NCBI GenBank assembly: GCA_964400735.1
Contig: CAYNVQ010000008.1
Coordinates: 1-64,000, forward strand
DNA from: CAYNVQ01 sp964400735
Lineage (GTDB): Bacteria; Acidobacteriota; Aminicenantia; Aminicenantales; Aminicenantaceae
Reading direction: 5' to 3'
Length of the DNA: 64,000 nucleotides
The first letter of the stretch is position 1. Every line of letters starts with the position of its first letter. The position numbers were made by a program, and so were the translations under genes. Below are positions 41,788 through 49,888 of the stretch, in pieces. Under the pieces are notes generated by a model. The model saw only the letters and a list, made by a program, of their open reading frames with translations, was not told where the DNA came from and did not search any database.

Positions 41788-42879
41788 GTGAAAAAGCTGA
41801 TAAGAGATAACGTCTCGAAGATCGAGCAGTACGAGCCAGGGAAACCTGTCGAGGTTCTCCAAAAGGAGCTCTCTCTCAAAAAGGAATTCTTGAAAATGGC
41901 CTCGAACGAGAATCCTCTTGGTCCCTCACCTCTGGCCGTTGAAACCATCCAAAAAAGGCTGCAGGAGGTCCATCTGTACCCTGACAATAGTTGTCATGAT
42001 CTGAAGGAGAAGCTGTCTGGGTATCTCGATGTCCCCCTACAGAACCTGAGAATCGGCAACGGAACTACAGAGTTGATCCTTCTGTTGGGGATGGTCTCAT
42101 TGAATCCGGAAGATACATTGATCACAAGCCAGTCTTCTTTTATCATGGCTAAAATCGTCACCCAGATAATGGATTGTCGACTGGTGGAAGTTCCCTTGAA
42201 GAATTATCATCATGACCTCGATGCCGTCTCGGGTGCCATTCGAGAGGAGACAAAAATAATCTATATCGATAATCCCATGAATCCGATTGGTACCATGATA
42301 ACCCATCAAAAAATGGTCGAATTTATGGAGCATGTCCCCGAGGATGTCGTGCTGGTGTTGGATGAGGCCTACCATGACTACGTGAACCATGACGACTATC
42401 CGAATTCGCTAGCGTTTATCCAAACAGGAAAAAATGTGGCGGTTCTACGGACTTTTTCCAAAATGTATGGCTTAGCCGGTCTTCGGGTAGGCTACTGTGT
42501 GGCTCAACAAGAATTGATCCAAGCGATGGATAAGGTTAGCCCACCCTTCTCTGTCAACAGGTTGGGGCAGATTGGAGCGGCTGCCGCTCTTGAGGATTCG
42601 GATCATGTGAAGAGGACCAAAGAGGTCAATGAGCAGGGAAAAAAATATCTGTGTCAACAGTTTGAGGAGATGGGCATTTTTTATATTCCGTCTATGACGA
42701 ATTTTGTGACCATCGACCTGAAGACCGATGCTCGAGAAATGACAAAGGCTCTTCAGAATAGGGGAATCATCGTCAGACCCCTCTCCATGTACGGCAAGCC
42801 CACTTTTTTGCGTGTAACCATAGGGAATCCTGAACAGAACAGAAGATTTATAAAAGAATTTCAAACGATTTATAGATGA
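41788..42879 (+). CDS. HisC-like PLP-dependent aminotransferase
   Basis: This is a 363-residue fold-type I aminotransferase of the histidinol-phosphate aminotransferase family. Seen: KMASNENPLGPSPLA, LRIGNGTTELI, IDNPMNPIGTM, VLDEAYHDY and the PLP lysine in RTFSKMYGLAGLRVGY, then RPLSMYGKPTFLRVTIG. The start is a GTG. No other his genes are near; iorAB follow at once, so an aromatic aminotransferase that makes aryl-pyruvates is more likely than histidine synthesis. It overlaps an alternative iorA start by four bases. Confidence 0.85.
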   Translation: MKKLIRDNVSKIEQYEPGKPVEVLQKELSLKKEFLKMASNENPLGPSPLAVETIQKRLQEVHLYPDNSCHDLKEKLSGYLDVPLQNLRIGNGTTELILLLGMVSLNPEDTLITSQSSFIMAKIVTQIMDCRLVEVPLKNYHHDLDAVSGAIREETKIIYIDNPMNPIGTMITHQKMVEFMEHVPEDVVLVLDEAYHDYVNHDDYPNSLAFIQTGKNVAVLRTFSKMYGLAGLRVGYCVAQQELIQAMDKVSPPFSVNRLGQIGAAAALEDSDHVKRTKEVNEQGKKYLCQQFEEMGIFYIPSMTNFVTIDLKTDAREMTKALQNRGIIVRPLSMYGKPTFLRVTIGNPEQNRRFIKEFQTIYR

Positions 42880-42932
42880 TATGTTCGGTCCTTTGTGAGG
42901 AACATATTTATCGACATAGCTCATTTAAACCA

Positions 42933-44828
42933 ATGGCTCGAGAGAAAGAGACCAGAATCCTCCTAGGGAATGTCGCTGTTGCCAGAGGGATCATCGAATC
43001 CGGATGTCACGTCGTCACTTCCTATCCAGGGACGCCGAGTTCTGAGATCATTCCTGGAGTAGTGGAGTTTAAAAAAGAGTTAGGGCTGAATACCTATATC
43101 GAGTGGTCGACGAATGAGAAGGTCGCCTTCGATACAGCTTTGGCAGCGAGCATGACCGGGAAACGGGCTGCTGTCGCCATGAAACAGGTGGGACTCAACG
43201 TGGCCTCGGATTCTCTCCTCAGCTCAGCCTACACGGGTGTTGTAGGAGGCCTGGTTATCATCAGCTGTGATGATCCCGGTCCCCACAGTTCTCAAACAGA
43301 GCAGGATTCCCGTTTCTATGCGATGTTAGCCAAAATACCGGTTTTCGATCCGTCCTCTCCCCAGGAGGCTCTGAATATGGTCAAGGAGGCTTTTGAGGTT
43401 TCTGAGGAGTTTCAAATTCCGGTGCTTGTTCGGCCCACCATTAGAATTTCCCATGCCAAACAGAACATAAAACTCCAGACTCCTCGAAGGGAAGAGAGGC
43501 AAGCCCGATTCGAAAAAGATCCGGATAGATGGGCAGCCACGCCCCGCTACAGGTTGATCCTTCACACAAAATTGAACCAAAAACTTCAAAGGATTGAGGA
43601 TAAATTCGAGAAGGATACAAAATGGAACTACGAAGTGAGGTTGTCCGAATCTGCTTCTTTGGGAATCATTACCTGTAGCGCGAGCTTTGCGGTGTTGTTG
43701 GACCTCATGGAGGCATTTGACCTTAAAAAGGTTATGGATGTTTTAAAAATAGGGAATCCCTACCCGTTGCCCCAGAAAAAAATTTACGATTTCATCCGAC
43801 GCCATAAGAAAAACCTGGTCATCGAGGAGCCGGATGCGATTATAGAAACTCAAATCATCGATAAGCGCAAAGTTATCGGAAGGCTGACCGGGCATGTCCC
43901 CCCTCAAGGAGAGTTGACCCCTCAGGTGATCCACACCATCTTAACCAAAGTCTTGAGGATGCTCGACCTGGCCCGCTTAGGACCTGTCTCCGATCCCATG
44001 CTGGAAAAACTCATCCAGAACATCGGTCTTCCTGTACGAAGGCCGACCTTGTGTGCAGGATGCCCGGAAAGGGCGGCTTTTTTTGCCATAAAAAGGGCAT
44101 TTCCCAAGGCTATCTATCCCAGCGATATCGGCTGTTATACTCTGGGACTTAATTTGAAAGCCGTGGATACGGTCCTCGATATGGGAGCTGGAATCACCTT
44201 CGGCAGCGGTTTCTATCAAGCCTATCATCAGGACCACAACGATATACCCATAATCGCTACCATAGGAGACTCCACTTTTTACCATTCCGGTACAGCTTCT
44301 TTGATCAATGCCGTGTACAATAATGCCCGGTTTATCTTGGTCATCCTGGATAATGAAATAACAGCCATGACCGGCATGCAGCCCACTCCCGGAACAGGTC
44401 TTACCGCCGACGGAAGCCTGGGTAAAAAAGTGTTGCTCGAGGATGTAGTCAAAGGCTGCGGAGTCAGGTGGATCAGAACGATTGATCCTTATCAAGTAAA
44501 AAAATTGATAAAACTCCTCAAACAAGCAAGGGAACATACCCAAAAAGAGGAAGGGGGAATCGCGGTGATCATCGCCAGACATCCCTGTCTCATTCGGTAT
44601 CCAGAGATGTGGCAGGAAAACCAGGTGGAAGTTGAGATAACCGATGACTGCAATGGCTGCATGTACTGCGTCGACTTTTTCGAGTGTCCCGCATTGAGGC
44701 CGAATGAAGAAAAGAAGTCGGTGGAGATCGACAGAATACTCTGTATCGATTGTGGAGTGTGTGTGGACGTCTGCCCCCGGGGCGCGATTGTTCCGCTACG
44801 GAATCGAAAGAAGGGATGGACGGGATAA
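42933..44828 (+). CDS. iorA: Indolepyruvate:ferredoxin oxidoreductase alpha subunit
   Basis: This is a 631-residue TPP-dependent subunit. It converts aryl-pyruvates to aryl-acetyl-CoA and reduces ferredoxin. The N-terminal part has LLGNVAVARGIIESGC and SYPGTPSSEI; the TPP domain contains CAGCPERAAFFA, IGDSTFYHSGTASLINAVYNN and NEITAMTGMQPTPG. Two [4Fe-4S] sites end the protein: CNGCMYC with CP, and CIDCGVCVDVCP. The ATG of MAREKETRIL fits the family; an earlier ATG at 42876 overlaps the aminotransferase stop and cannot be ruled out. Confidence 0.94.
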   Translation: MAREKETRILLGNVAVARGIIESGCHVVTSYPGTPSSEIIPGVVEFKKELGLNTYIEWSTNEKVAFDTALAASMTGKRAAVAMKQVGLNVASDSLLSSAYTGVVGGLVIISCDDPGPHSSQTEQDSRFYAMLAKIPVFDPSSPQEALNMVKEAFEVSEEFQIPVLVRPTIRISHAKQNIKLQTPRREERQARFEKDPDRWAATPRYRLILHTKLNQKLQRIEDKFEKDTKWNYEVRLSESASLGIITCSASFAVLLDLMEAFDLKKVMDVLKIGNPYPLPQKKIYDFIRRHKKNLVIEEPDAIIETQIIDKRKVIGRLTGHVPPQGELTPQVIHTILTKVLRMLDLARLGPVSDPMLEKLIQNIGLPVRRPTLCAGCPERAAFFAIKRAFPKAIYPSDIGCYTLGLNLKAVDTVLDMGAGITFGSGFYQAYHQDHNDIPIIATIGDSTFYHSGTASLINAVYNNARFILVILDNEITAMTGMQPTPGTGLTADGSLGKKVLLEDVVKGCGVRWIRTIDPYQVKKLIKLLKQAREHTQKEEGGIAVIIARHPCLIRYPEMWQENQVEVEITDDCNGCMYCVDFFECPALRPNEEKKSVEIDRILCIDCGVCVDVCPRGAIVPLRNRKKGWTG

Positions 44829-44873
44829 TACTGGAGGTTGTCCAAAAGTGACGAGAATGACACATAACTATAA

Positions 44874-44903
44874 GGTGCAGGAAAATATCTTTTCCCTGCA
44901 CCT
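44874..44903. other. Imperfect inverted repeat between iorA and iorB
   Basis: GGTGCAGG-AAAA pairs with TTTTCCCTGCACC around the loop TATC, with one bulged base. It is the main feature of the 143-base gap between iorA and iorB. There is no T run after it, so it is not a clear terminator. A message-processing or stability element is possible. Confidence 0.45.
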
Positions 44904-44971
44904 ATATATACACTTAATTTTCCGTTACATTGGGACAAATCCTTATACAAAGTGGCGAGCAATGATTTGAC

Positions 44972-45526
44972 ATGAGAATACAGATGATTCTGGCAGGAGT
45001 TGGCGGACAGGGGATTCTGTTTGCATCGAAAATTTTTTCTGAGCTGGGTCTGAGGTTGGGATTGAATGTTTTGGGCTCCGAGACCCATGGCATGAGCCAG
45101 CGGGGTGGATCGGTTATCGCTCATCTCAAGCTCGGCGATTTCCATAGCCCGGTTATAAGGGCTGGAGATGCAGACATCCTTTATTCTTTTGAGATGAATG
45201 AAGCCTACAGGACATTGGAGTTTTTAAAAAGCGGAGGTGTTTGTTTTATCAATCTAAAAGATCCAGGAGAATTCAATAAAAATATTTTGAATCATCTGCG
45301 AAAAAAAGAGATCACATTCAAGGCCTTCGATGCCAGCAGAGAAGCCTCCAAAATCGGATGGGGGAGGGCCGCCAATATCGTTCTCATCGGCTATTCCTTG
45401 GGTACGGGACTTGTGACCTTCAGACAAAAAGATATGAAATCCGTCCTGGAATCGGTCAGCCGGAAGAAGGACGTTAAGATGAACCTCAAGGCATTTGAGC
45501 TTGGTTTAAAGCATGGTTCGGATTGA
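44972..45526 (+). CDS. iorB: Indolepyruvate:ferredoxin oxidoreductase beta subunit
   Basis: This is a 184-residue gamma-domain protein of the 2-oxoacid:ferredoxin oxidoreductases. It starts MRIQMILAGVGGQGILFASKIFSE and contains GSETHGMSQRGGSVIAHLKLG, both typical of IorB. It forms the heterodimer with IorA. The ATG lacks a good Shine-Dalgarno. Confidence 0.93.
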   Translation: MRIQMILAGVGGQGILFASKIFSELGLRLGLNVLGSETHGMSQRGGSVIAHLKLGDFHSPVIRAGDADILYSFEMNEAYRTLEFLKSGGVCFINLKDPGEFNKNILNHLRKKEITFKAFDASREASKIGWGRAANIVLIGYSLGTGLVTFRQKDMKSVLESVSRKKDVKMNLKAFELGLKHGSD

Positions 45527-45569
45527 AATTGACCAACCTGCCTGCCGGTATGGCTGGGTGGGGGTGACC

Positions 45570-45598
45570 TTGGCTCTTGAATGATTCAGGTTTATTAA
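45570..45598 (+). promoter_or_regulatory. Possible promoter for the hydroxyacyl-CoA dehydrogenase gene
   Basis: TTGGCT is followed after 17 bases by TATTAA; each hexamer matches four of six positions. It lies in the 93-base gap after iorB. Confidence 0.3.
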
Positions 45599-45619
45599 AG
45601 ACAGGAAAGGAGAAAACGC

Positions 45620-47641
45620 ATGGCCTATGAATTGTTGGGAAATAACCTTAGAAAAATCGGAGTCGTCGGATCCGGTAATATCGGGCCGGATATCGCGCTT
45701 TACTTCAGCAAAGTCCTGCACGTCTATGGGGTTCCAGTAACCGTCCTCGACATCTCCGAAAGCGCGCTCAGATCCGGGGAATCCCGGGTAAAGGGAAAAT
45801 TGGCCAGAGGGGTCAAAACGAAAACATTCCGGCAGGAAGAGGTTGAGGCCATGCTGGCCAATATCTCCTGGACGACCGACTACTCGCAGCTGAGCGGTGC
45901 CGACTTAGTAGTCGAAGCGGCCACAGAAGATAAGGGTATCAAACAGAAGATTTTTTCACAGCTCGAAAAGATTTGTGATGAAAGGACGATTTTCGCTTCC
46001 AATTCTTCCCACATGGAACCCGAAGTCATCTTCGAGCAGATGAAAAATAAGGAGAGATGTTTGGTTATCCATTATTTCTTTCCTGCTGAACGGAGCATCA
46101 TTGTCGAGATCGTTCCAGGAAAAGAAACCACGGCCGGGATAACCGACTTTTTGATGAAGTTTTATGAACAGATAGGCAAAGCCCCGATCAAAGTGAAAAG
46201 CCGGTACGGCTATGCCATCGATCCTATCTTCGAAGGCATTTTTTTGGCGAGCGTTCTCATGGTTGAAAAGGGAATCGGATCGGTCATGCAGATGGATGCC
46301 ATGGTTCAAAAGGCTTTGGGACTCGGTGTGGGGCCCTTCACGGCCATGAATCTCACAGGGGGGAACCCGATCGTCAAGCATGGAGCCGCCGGGCTGCATG
46401 AAAAAGTCATGCCCTGGTTCCATTGTCCCCATCTCCTGGAAACTCAGATTTCTTTAGGCAAACCTTGGGAAACATCGTTCAAACCCCATGAGGTGGCCTA
46501 CAGCGAGAGTGTTTTCCAAAAGGTATCCGATAAGATCAAAGGCGCTTACTTCGGCCTTGTTTGTGAAGTCCTGGATGCTGGGATTTCAACCATCGGCGAC
46601 CTGGAGATGGCCGTGGAGAGCGCCTTGGTCATCAAACCTCCTTTCCAGATGATGAACCAGATGGGAATCGATAAGGCATATGCATTGGTGGAAAACTGTG
46701 CAGAAGAATGGCCGGGCTTCAAGGTCCCTGATCTTTTGGCCAAACAGGCAAAATCGGGAAAACCGTGGCAAATTCCGATGGTTTTTAGGGAGGATGAGGA
46801 AAATGTGGCGATCCTCACTATCCGAAGGCCGAGCACATTGAATGCCCTGAATGCCGAGGTTATGGCTCAGCTTTTGGCCCATTTTGAAAAAATCAAAGAA
46901 GATAAAAATACTGGGGGCGCCGTTCTCACCGGTTATGGCGTAAAAGCCTTTGTCTCCGGAGCGGACATCGGCATGCTGGCGGGGGTGAGAACTCCGAAAG
47001 AAGGGGAGGAGATTTCTTTGTACGGACAGAAGGTTCTCAATTATATCGAAAACCTGGGCAAGCCGGTCGTATGTGCCCTGAATGGCCTGGCATTCGGCGG
47101 AGGAAATGAACTGGCCATGGCCTGTTCGGCACGGATCGCCAAAAAAGGATTCAAGGTGCTGGCAGGGCAGCCGGAGCCAAAACTGGGCATCATTCCGGGG
47201 TACGGTGGGTCTCAAAGGCTTCCTCGGATCATCGGCTTAGCCAATGCCTGGCCCGTTCTCCGCACAGGAAACCCGATTTCATCGGCCAAGGCTCTTGAAT
47301 GGGGATTGATCAGCGGGGAAGTGGAAGGCGATATCAGGGCGGCAGGTGTGGATTTTGCCAAAAAAGTGATTTCCGGAGAAGTCCAACTTCAGCCCCTAAA
47401 GAAAGACCCTCTGGAGATTCCCGAATCACTTCCCGAAGTCGATATCGGTCAGCTTTCGCGTAAGACCGATGGAATCCTCCAAAGATCCATTCTCGAAGGA
47501 GCGGCCATGACTCTCGACGAAGGGCTCCAGCACGAAGCCAAAATGTTCGGCGAATGTGTCAGAACCAAAGACATGCGAATCGGGATGGAGAATTTCATGA
47601 ACTTCGGTCCCAAAAGGAATGCCAAATTTTCTCATTCCTGA
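45620..47641 (+). CDS. 3-hydroxyacyl-CoA dehydrogenase / enoyl-CoA hydratase fusion
   Basis: This is a 673-residue bifunctional beta-oxidation enzyme with the dehydrogenase first and the crotonase last, the reverse of FadB. Residues 13-30 hold the NAD motif IGVVGSGNIGPDIAL; VVEAATEDKGIKQK, SNSSHMEPEVI and the catalytic His of VIHYFFPAERSIIVEIV follow. The hydratase part starts near residue 400 (VAILTIRRPSTLNALN). It has the oxyanion loop GADIGML, the Glu of GGGNELAMA and the Glu of EPKLGIIPGYGG. The start follows AAAGGAG. It forms a unit with the thiolase that follows. Confidence 0.92.
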   Translation: MAYELLGNNLRKIGVVGSGNIGPDIALYFSKVLHVYGVPVTVLDISESALRSGESRVKGKLARGVKTKTFRQEEVEAMLANISWTTDYSQLSGADLVVEAATEDKGIKQKIFSQLEKICDERTIFASNSSHMEPEVIFEQMKNKERCLVIHYFFPAERSIIVEIVPGKETTAGITDFLMKFYEQIGKAPIKVKSRYGYAIDPIFEGIFLASVLMVEKGIGSVMQMDAMVQKALGLGVGPFTAMNLTGGNPIVKHGAAGLHEKVMPWFHCPHLLETQISLGKPWETSFKPHEVAYSESVFQKVSDKIKGAYFGLVCEVLDAGISTIGDLEMAVESALVIKPPFQMMNQMGIDKAYALVENCAEEWPGFKVPDLLAKQAKSGKPWQIPMVFREDEENVAILTIRRPSTLNALNAEVMAQLLAHFEKIKEDKNTGGAVLTGYGVKAFVSGADIGMLAGVRTPKEGEEISLYGQKVLNYIENLGKPVVCALNGLAFGGGNELAMACSARIAKKGFKVLAGQPEPKLGIIPGYGGSQRLPRIIGLANAWPVLRTGNPISSAKALEWGLISGEVEGDIRAAGVDFAKKVISGEVQLQPLKKDPLEIPESLPEVDIGQLSRKTDGILQRSILEGAAMTLDEGLQHEAKMFGECVRTKDMRIGMENFMNFGPKRNAKFSHS

Positions 47642-47748
47642 TTGGCCTGAAAGATAGATGAGTATGTCGCTAATTTTTGTCCGTCCTGTAAAATCAGATG
47701 AAGTTCCGGATTTTATGAAAAATCTTGAAAAAAAAAGAGGAGGAAAAA

Positions 47749-48957
47749 ATGGCTTTTGAAAAGGCATTTATTCCCTACGATGGATACTGGAGCACTCCGT
47801 TCTGCCGGTGGCAAGGAAGTTTTGCCCACCTGCATTCCATGGTGTTTGCGGCCGATGTTTCTAGAAGGGCTCTGAAAGCGAGAGGAATTTCGCCGGCGAT
47901 ATTCGACCAAATCGTTCTAGGCATGACCGTGCCCCAGAAAAGCAGTTTTTACGGGGCACCCTGGATGGCCGGAATGATCGGAGCCGCCGGCGTGACGGGC
48001 CCGATGATAGGTCAGGCCTGTGCCACCTCGGCCAAATGTGTCGCTCTTGCCGCCGAAGAGCTCGAGCTCGGCCTCGACGAGACGATTCTGGCCGTCACCT
48101 GTGACCGCACCAGCAACGGCCCCCATATCTATTATCCCAATCCTTTGGGAGCCGGGGGCACGGGAGATAAAGAGGACTGGGTGTGGGATAATTTCGGCTA
48201 TGATCCTTATGCCTTGAATGCCATGATCGAGACCGCCGAAAATGTGGCCAAAGAGGAAGGCATCACCAAGGAAGAACAAGATGAAGTGACTTTTATCCGC
48301 TATACCCAGTACCAGGATGCCCTCAAGGATAATAGTGCATTCCTGAATCGGTTCATGGTCGTGCCCCTTGAGGTCAAGGATCCGACAGGGAGGAAAACCG
48401 TAGCTACGGTGGAGGGAGATGAAGGTGTGTTCCCCACAACGGCTGAAGCTTTGACCAGGCTGAGGCCCGTTCAGCCTGCAGGCACCGTCACCTTCGGAAC
48501 ACAGACCTACCCGGCCGACGGCAATGCCAGTATAGTCTTGACCACCCGGGATAAGGCAAGGGAGCTAAGCCGGGATCCAAATATCGAAATCAAAGTTCTT
48601 TCTTATGCGGAAACCCGAGTCAAGAGAGGATTCATGGCCAAAGCCGTCGTTCCCGCCGCCCAAGGGGCTCTGGAGAGAGCCGATCTTATGCTCGAGGATA
48701 TCAAAGCCATCAAAACCCATACTCCCTTTGCAGTCAACGATGTCTATTTTTGCCGGCAGATGGGGCTGAAATTCGAAGATATGAACAATTACGGATGCTC
48801 TCTCATCTGGGGGCATCCTCAGGGGCCGACAGGAGCACGCTTGATTATCGAACTTATCGAAGAGCTGGTGCTGAAAGGCGGAGGTTACGGTCTTTTCGAT
48901 GGTTGTGCGGCCGGAGATACCGCCGCCGCCGTGGTAGTGAAGGTGGATGTGAAATAG
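47749..48957 (+). CDS. Thiolase-family acetyl-CoA acyltransferase
   Basis: This is a 402-residue thiolase. The ATG of MAFEKAFIPYDG is behind AGAGGAGG; an earlier in-frame ATG has no site. The acyl-bearing Cys is in QACATSAKCVA, the second His is in HTPFAVNDVYF (normally NEAF) and GHPQGPTGARL is the family loop. The C-terminal Cys is in DGCAAGDTAAAV where common thiolases have CGGGG. The subgroup is therefore not the standard FadA or PhaA. It should cleave 3-ketoacyl-CoA made by the preceding enzyme. Confidence 0.88.
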   Translation: MAFEKAFIPYDGYWSTPFCRWQGSFAHLHSMVFAADVSRRALKARGISPAIFDQIVLGMTVPQKSSFYGAPWMAGMIGAAGVTGPMIGQACATSAKCVALAAEELELGLDETILAVTCDRTSNGPHIYYPNPLGAGGTGDKEDWVWDNFGYDPYALNAMIETAENVAKEEGITKEEQDEVTFIRYTQYQDALKDNSAFLNRFMVVPLEVKDPTGRKTVATVEGDEGVFPTTAEALTRLRPVQPAGTVTFGTQTYPADGNASIVLTTRDKARELSRDPNIEIKVLSYAETRVKRGFMAKAVVPAAQGALERADLMLEDIKAIKTHTPFAVNDVYFCRQMGLKFEDMNNYGCSLIWGHPQGPTGARLIIELIEELVLKGGGYGLFDGCAAGDTAAAVVVKVDVK

Positions 48958-49128
48958 GAGAATGATTTTTTATCCTGAATAACCTTTTGGATTTACCTCA
49001 GATACCTATCGATGCAACCTATATCCATTTTGTCGTAGATCATCCTGCAGGCCTCACAACCTATTCATGAAGATTTAGGTCGAAGGAATCAGGGCTTAAC
49101 AACTGTATAATAGGCAAGGGATAGTCAA

Positions 49129-49797
49129 GTGAAACCAGCGCTTTATCCAGTTCCTCTATTAATCGTCACGGTTTTCTTTTTGATAAGAGCTGCTTTCTTG
49201 AAGAATCAGCGGCAGATCTATATCTTCAAACCGGTTTCGACTCTTTTAGTCATTGCAGTAGCGTTATTGTCCTTGCTAGAGCCCGAACGGACCCTAACCT
49301 ACACAATCGGTGTGATGATAGGATTATTTTTGTCCTTCGCCGGCGATATGGCTTTGATGTTTCAGGAAAGTAGGAAGGCTTTCATGCTGGGCTTGTTTTT
49401 TTTCTTATTCGCCCATATCGCCTACGCTGGAGTTTTCTCACTTTTGGGGCGGTTCACTGCTTGGGATTTTCTTCCGACCGTGTTATTGACAGCAGCAGGG
49501 GTCGGGTTTTATATCTTGATTCGGCCCAACCTGGGAAAGATGCGAATGCCTGTTATCATCTATATCGTAGTGATTTCTGTGATGGTCAGCCGGGCTGCTT
49601 CGACCTTTAACAGCTCCGTTTTCACAAACAGCCAGGCTTTAATCATTATGGCAGGGGCTGTATTGTTTTATCTTTCGGATGTCATTTTGGCGGCCAATCG
49701 TTTCTGGAAGCCTTGGAAATACAATCGAATTAGCCTGGGCTTCTATTACAGTGGACAATTACTTATCGCCCTGGCAGCGAGTTATTTTTTCCTCTGA
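49129..49797 (+). CDS. YhhN/TMEM86-family membrane protein (lysoplasmalogenase family)
   Basis: This is a 222-residue integral membrane protein with about seven or eight hydrophobic helices. FKPVSTLLVIAVALL, LFLSFAGDMALMF, LGLFFFLFAHIAYAG and FYLSDVILAANRF match the YhhN family, with conserved Lys, Asp and His residues in or near the membrane. Members include lysoplasmalogenases; the substrate here is not known. The start is a GTG without a strong Shine-Dalgarno. A terminator follows. Confidence 0.82.
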   Translation: MKPALYPVPLLIVTVFFLIRAAFLKNQRQIYIFKPVSTLLVIAVALLSLLEPERTLTYTIGVMIGLFLSFAGDMALMFQESRKAFMLGLFFFLFAHIAYAGVFSLLGRFTAWDFLPTVLLTAAGVGFYILIRPNLGKMRMPVIIYIVVISVMVSRAASTFNSSVFTNSQALIIMAGAVLFYLSDVILAANRFWKPWKYNRISLGFYYSGQLLIALAASYFFL

Positions 49798-49830
49798 AAT
49801 TTAAATCTTTGGATTGGACAGAAAGTACAT

Positions 49831-49865
49831 CCTCGTAAGCTTAAACTTGCGAGGCTTATTTTTTA
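49831..49865 (+). terminator. Rho-independent terminator after the YhhN-family gene
   Basis: CCTCGTAAG (49831-49839) pairs with CTTGCGAGG (49846-49854) over nine positions with one G-T. The loop has six bases, and CTTATTTTTTAA follows. Confidence 0.8.
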
Positions 49866-49888
49866 ATTGCCGACATGGGAACACTCTT

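Noticed and set aside
41788..42879. hisC as part of a histidine operon
   Set aside because: No other his gene is near, and iorAB directly follow.
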